Assembly (NCBI GenBank): GCA_030650415.1
Contig: JAUSEG010000009.1
Coordinates: 1 to 42,169 of the forward strand
Direction: 5' to 3'
Length of the DNA: 42,169 bases
Source of the DNA: a bacterium
GTDB lineage: Bacteria; Patescibacteriota; Patescibacteriia; Patescibacteriales; GWC2-42-12
A program made the position numbers and the translations under genes. Shown one piece after another: positions 39,247 to 42,169 of this stretch. Positions within the stretch are counted from its first letter, which is position 1. Every line of letters starts with the position of its first letter. A model generated the notes under the pieces. The model was not told where the DNA came from, ran no database searches, and saw nothing but the letters and a program-made list of their open reading frames with translations.

Positions 39247-39477
39247 GTCATTCCCGAAGCCGAAGGCTGTCGGTCATCGCTACGCGAGATCTGGCGAAGC
39301 CATGAGAATCCAGGAGGGAGAAGTAATAATATTATTACTTCTTGAACATTGATTTAAAATTTTTATGTTTTATTAAGTTTAGAGAAGATAGCATGTTTTT
39401 ATTGTTTTCTCCTGGATTGCTCCTCGGTGCTGGCCTCGGCGCCGAAAAAGGAAACAGAGTGCCTTCGCGGGAATGAC
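39247..39477. repeat. REPIN-like element, second copy of the long family
   Basis: The left end GTCATTCCCGAAGCCGAAGG is identical to that at 8245; the AT-rich spacer with AGATAGCATGTTTTTATTG... parallels 8340-8375; CTCCTGGATT and GCGGGAATGAC close it. It also contains TCGCTACGCGAGATCTGGCG, found inverted near 18400. It lies between the ATPase and permease genes and ends 27 nt before the permease start. Confidence 0.75.
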
Positions 39478-39504
39478 AAAATAATAATATTTGAAATTAA
39501 CCAT

Positions 39505-40308
39505 ATGAGCTTAACCAGAATTTACGCCGTTTTTATTCGCCAGATATTTTTATTTAAGGGCAATCCAGTGCGCCTGGTAGCGGTTTTTTTATGGATTTTT
39601 ATTGATATCATCCTTTGGGGGTTTATTAGTAAGTATTTAAGCACTTTTGGCGCGGCGACTTTTAGTTTCGTCAACGCGGTTTTAGGCGCGATTATTCTCT
39701 GGGATTTTTTAGGTCGGATTCAGCAGGGAGTGATGACAGCTTTTTTAGAAGATATTTGGTCGCAAAATTTTATTAATTTTTTTACCTCGCCGCTTAAGAT
39801 TAAAGAATACGTAGTCGGCCTGGTCGCTACCAGCCTGGCGACCGGTTTAGTTGGATTTTTGGCCATGGCCGTACTCGCCGGTTTGGCATTCGGCTATAAT
39901 GTTTTTAAAATCGGTTTGATAATTTTGCCGTTTATGCTGATCCTATTTATTTTTGCCGTGGCCATGGGTATTTTTATGACCGCCATAATTTTACGCTTTG
40001 GCCCGTCGGCCGAATGGCTGGGCTGGCCCATACCTTTTGCCATGTCGGTCTTTGCCGGCGTGTTTTATCCGATTAGCACCTTGCCGGGCGCTCTGCAAAT
40101 TTTATCTAAAATTATTCCGGCTTCGTATGTTTTTGAAAGCTTGCGCGGTTTAGGCGGAACAACCTTAAATTTAAACCTTTTAACCAATTTTTTCGTCGGC
40201 TTTATTTTAGCGGTGTTTTACTTAGTGATTATGTACATTTTTTTAATTATGATTTACCGCCGTAATTTAAAAAATGGCCAGCTTTCGAGATTCAGCGCCG
40301 AGAGTTAA
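39505..40308 (+). CDS. ABC-2 type transporter permease
   Basis: A 268-residue membrane protein with about six hydrophobic helices: near residues 20-45 (LVAVFLWIFIDIILWGFI), 50-70, 100-125, 130-160, 170-190 and 235-258. The sequence between helices 5 and 6 (FAMSVFAGVFYPISTLPGALQILSKIIPASYVFESLRG) is the ABC-2 signature region. It forms the exporter with the upstream ATPase. The start is ATG 39505 (MSLTRIYAVFIRQIF); the frame is open back to 39427 but that part is repeat sequence. Confidence 0.88.
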   Translation: MSLTRIYAVFIRQIFLFKGNPVRLVAVFLWIFIDIILWGFISKYLSTFGAATFSFVNAVLGAIILWDFLGRIQQGVMTAFLEDIWSQNFINFFTSPLKIKEYVVGLVATSLATGLVGFLAMAVLAGLAFGYNVFKIGLIILPFMLILFIFAVAMGIFMTAIILRFGPSAEWLGWPIPFAMSVFAGVFYPISTLPGALQILSKIIPASYVFESLRGLGGTTLNLNLLTNFFVGFILAVFYLVIMYIFLIMIYRRNLKNGQLSRFSAES

Positions 40309-40390
40309 ACGGTTGGCTCTAAATTTTTGACTTATAAAAATTAATTTGTTAATCTATATAGATAATAACTAATTCAAAAATAATTTATTT

Positions 40391-40469
40391 ACCCCGTTAA
40401 AATTATAGGCTTAACGGGCGTTATATGAAACAATATGCAAATTAAAAAGAATGGATTTTTTAACGGGGT
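40391..40469. repeat. ACCCCGTTAAAA/TTTTAACGGGGT inverted repeat at a gene start
   Basis: ACCCCGTTAAAA (40391-40402) and its inverse TTTTTAACGGGGT (40457-40469) flank the lipoprotein start codon, with an inner TTAACGGGC half-copy. The same arms form the insert at 8711-8820. The right arm is inside the coding frame (codons for GFFNGVI). Confidence 0.65.
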
Positions 40470-41442
40470 GATTTTTTCCAAGGTTTTCGCTAAAAGTGGA
40501 AAATTAATAATTTTAAGCTTGTTACTGGCGTTATTGGCTAGCGGCTGCACTATTCCGTTAGTTAAAGGCGGTAAGGATGTTAAAAAAATTCTTAGCGTGG
40601 AAGAAGCTAAGGCCGTGGCGGAAAAATTTATTAATGAAAATTTATTGCCCTCCGGCACTACGGCCACGGTTAAAAATGTTACCGACGAGGGCGATGTTTA
40701 TAATGTTAACTTGGATGTAGCCGGCAAGGATTATACCTCCTATATGTCTAAAGATGGATCAAAGTTTTTTCAAAGCGGCATAAACATGGTAACTTTCGCG
40801 GCGGAAAATCAAGCCCAACAGGCCGCCGCTCCGGCAGGGGATAACCAAGCTTCTGCTCCGGCCGCTAATGCGCCGAAGAGCGACAAGCCGAAAGTTGAAT
40901 TATTCGTTATGACTCATTGCCCATACGGTTTGCAGGCGGAAAAAGGTATTTTGCCGGCTTTTGCGGCTCTAGGTAATAAAATTGACGCTAAAATAAGATT
41001 CGTTCATTATTTCATGCATGGCGATAAAGAAGAGCAGGAAACCTATAATCAGGTTTGTATTAGGGAAGAACAGGCCGCAAAATATGATAATTATTTAACT
41101 TGCTTTACCGGTTCCGGAGATACCGCCGCCTGTCAGACTCAAGCCGGAATTGACGCGAAAAAATTAAATAGCTGCGTAGCGTCAAAAGCCAAAGGCTACT
41201 ATAAGACTGACTCTGACCTTAGCAACGGCTATGGCGTTGGCGGCAGTCCGACTTTAGTGATAAACGGCGTTCAATCCGAGGCCGGTAGAGATTCGGCGAG
41301 CTACCTGGCCGGTATTTGCGCGGCCTTTAATAACGCGCCGGCCGAATGTTCTAAACAATTAGCCAGCGCTTCTCCGTCCGCCGGTTTTGGCGCGGGCGCG
41401 GTTTCCGGATCAGCGGCCGCCGGTTGCGCCACCCCTCAATAA
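40435..41442 (+). CDS. Lipoprotein with thioredoxin-fold (DsbA/GILT-like) domain
   Basis: A 335-residue exported lipoprotein. The signal region ends in the lipobox LLASGC (Cys38), so the protein is lipid-anchored outside the membrane. Residues about 50-125 form a small PepSY-like domain (VEEAKAVAEKFINENLL). After an Ala/Pro-rich linker (AAAPAGDNQASAPAANAPKS) comes a thioredoxin-fold domain with the redox motif MTHCPYGLQAEKG, then VHYFMHGDKEEQETYNQVC and GVGGSPTLVINGV (cis-Pro loop). It should help form or reshuffle disulfides in the many Cys-rich exported proteins encoded nearby. The long Lys-rich start (MQIKKNGFFNGVIF) contains repeat sequence, so the original start may have been replaced. 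Confidence 0.85.
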   Translation: MQIKKNGFFNGVIFSKVFAKSGKLIILSLLLALLASGCTIPLVKGGKDVKKILSVEEAKAVAEKFINENLLPSGTTATVKNVTDEGDVYNVNLDVAGKDYTSYMSKDGSKFFQSGINMVTFAAENQAQQAAAPAGDNQASAPAANAPKSDKPKVELFVMTHCPYGLQAEKGILPAFAALGNKIDAKIRFVHYFMHGDKEEQETYNQVCIREEQAAKYDNYLTCFTGSGDTAACQTQAGIDAKKLNSCVASKAKGYYKTDSDLSNGYGVGGSPTLVINGVQSEAGRDSASYLAGICAAFNNAPAECSKQLASASPSAGFGAGAVSGSAAAGCATPQ

Positions 41443-41460
41443 AAATCAAATATTTTATAT

Positions 41461-41489
41461 AAAAAAGGGCGCGTTAAGCGCCCTTTTTT
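41461..41489 (+). terminator. Rho-independent terminator of the lipoprotein gene
   Basis: AAAAAAGGGCGC pairs perfectly with GCGCCCTTTTTT around GTTAA, 18 nt after the stop. The stem is symmetric, so it could also serve the other strand. Confidence 0.93.
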
Positions 41490-41503
41490 GTTAGGCTTAA
41501 TTT

Positions 41504-41512
41504 TGCTATAAT
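41504..41512 (+). promoter_or_regulatory. Extended -10 promoter
   Basis: TGCTATAAT (extended -10) lies 29 nt before the start at 41542. There is no clear -35; the box repeats the design seen before pilB at 22544-22552. Confidence 0.6.
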
Positions 41513-41541
41513 AGAGATAAGCTTTTAAGAGTTTTTTAATT

Positions 41542-42003
41542 ATGCGCCAGAAAAATTATTTTGTAAAATTCATTATTTTATTTTTTTTCACCTTTTTAAG
41601 TATTTTTATTATTTGGTATTTTATGGTTAGAGAAGAAAGCTTTGATTGGATCAGCTCCCAGGTTGTGCATCAAGTCTCGCCCTACGCGGTTACGGAAACC
41701 GATAAATATTTAATAGTTGATAATGTGGTTTTGGGTTATGAATTTAGAATGCCTAAAGATTTTAAAACTGCCGGCGCCAGAAACCTTAGTTTTTTTATGG
41801 AAGAGGCTGGCGGAAAAAAATGTGAAATCAGGCATTATTATATTAGAGCGGATAAACAAAAAACTATAGCGATAGAAGGTGAAAAAATTGTTATTCCGTT
41901 TAAAGAAGTGAAATTGATTTTTGAATTGGCCGAGCCGAAAATGGAGAAAACCGCTTGCGCCGAGTATTTAAAACAAATTAAGGTAAATTCAACGGCAGAA
42001 TAG
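41542..42003 (+). CDS. Membrane-anchored hypothetical protein, 153 aa
   Basis: I do not recognise a family. An N-terminal hydrophobic segment (about residues 7-28, YFVKFIILFFFTFLSIFIIWYF) is followed by an exported domain of about 120 residues with strands such as YLIVDNVVLGYEFRMPKDFK and KIVIPFKEVKLIFEL. Two cysteines (KKCEIR and TACAEYL) may form a disulfide, in line with the redox lipoprotein encoded just before it. The gene has its own extended -10 promoter after the preceding terminator. The remaining 166 bases of the window hold only a GC-rich hairpin. Confidence 0.65.
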   Translation: MRQKNYFVKFIILFFFTFLSIFIIWYFMVREESFDWISSQVVHQVSPYAVTETDKYLIVDNVVLGYEFRMPKDFKTAGARNLSFFMEEAGGKKCEIRHYYIRADKQKTIAIEGEKIVIPFKEVKLIFELAEPKMEKTACAEYLKQIKVNSTAE

Positions 42004-42121
42004 AAAAAATAGCTTAGATTGGCCGAGACAGTATTCTCTAATTCTAAAATGATACCCAAATTGGAAAGTGGTTTTTAATGAATTTGCGCGTTAATTTGTA
42101 AAGGTTGCTTCTATTTTATCT

Positions 42122-42150
42122 CTTGCCGCCGCAGGCGGCAAGGGCTGTTT
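42122..42150 (+). terminator. Possible terminator hairpin at window end
   Basis: CTTGCCGCC pairs with GGCGGCAAG around GCA, followed by a GT- and T-rich stretch. It may end the previous gene, but its sequence also resembles the small palindromic repeats of this genome. Confidence 0.5.
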
Positions 42151-42169
42151 TTATTTTGTTTTTACGGCC

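Noticed and set aside
39427-39504. 26-codon extension of the ABC permease
   Set aside because: It lies wholly in repeat sequence; the membrane protein begins naturally at MSLTRIYAVF.
526-42142. CRISPR array from the many GC-rich repeats
   Set aside because: The repeats are dispersed, palindromic, of variable length and have no regular spacers; no cas genes are present.

Overview
The window reads as a contig from an uncultivated member of the Candidate Phyla Radiation (Patescibacteria), most likely a Parcubacteria-type lineage. The grounds are inference from gene content and style: AT-rich genes with short gaps, few Shine-Dalgarno sequences, many short palindromic repeats ending in AATGAC (some inside reading frames), small single-domain versions of normally larger enzymes, and several families typical of these genomes (GIY-YIG ORF, TrmB-like regulator, translin-like protein, GILT-like thioredoxin lipoprotein, tiny Lys-rich protein). 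The code looks standard: TGA ends guaA exactly at the conserved C-terminus. No rRNA, tRNA, CRISPR array or transposase gene was seen.

Layout. 1-3341: small unknown protein, 2-hydroxyacid dehydrogenase, hemerythrin-cupin pair, TrmB-like regulator with an apparently leaderless promoter. 3427-8237: a UDP-GlcNAc cluster (glmS, a GNAT resembling Gna1, glmM, a GlmU without its acetyltransferase half), interrupted by a GIY-YIG ORF inside perfect 14-bp inverted repeats. 8483-9943: an endonuclease Q-like DNA repair enzyme with three repeat-derived insertions. 10019-12061: a 32-residue histone H1-like peptide (minus strand) and guaA, whose base usage differs from its neighbours. 12170-16443: ileS, a DUF3850/ASCH-like protein and a PP-loop ATPase. 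16599-22492: lemA, htpX, a NIF3-family protein, an uncharacterised 637-residue protein, a NYN nuclease and a small ORF whose decayed copy lies before the NYN gene. 22674-28810: pilB, translin-like protein, a Cys-containing membrane protein, an amino-acid permease, CYTH protein, phosphodiesterase and AMMECR1 protein. 28877-29497: an unknown (possibly nuclease-like) protein converging on a candidate structured small RNA with its own promoter and terminator.

29572-38255 (minus strand): proS and a compact set of exported proteins: an M64-type metalloprotease, a membrane-anchored protein, a 1231-residue protein with five Ig/PKD-like repeats and a gingipain-like His/Cys pair, and an anchored protein with a Cys-rich tail. 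38492-42003: an ABC exporter pair, a thioredoxin-fold lipoprotein and a small membrane-anchored protein.

The most notable signals are (1) the candidate small RNA at 29361-29462; (2) palindromic REP/REPIN-like repeats placed before eleven genes, always in one orientation and usually ending 8-13 nt before the start codon; (3) the UDP-GlcNAc pathway with a stand-alone acetyltransferase; (4) the GIY-YIG cassette; (5) the secreted protease operon whose two proteases share a near-identical N-terminal module.
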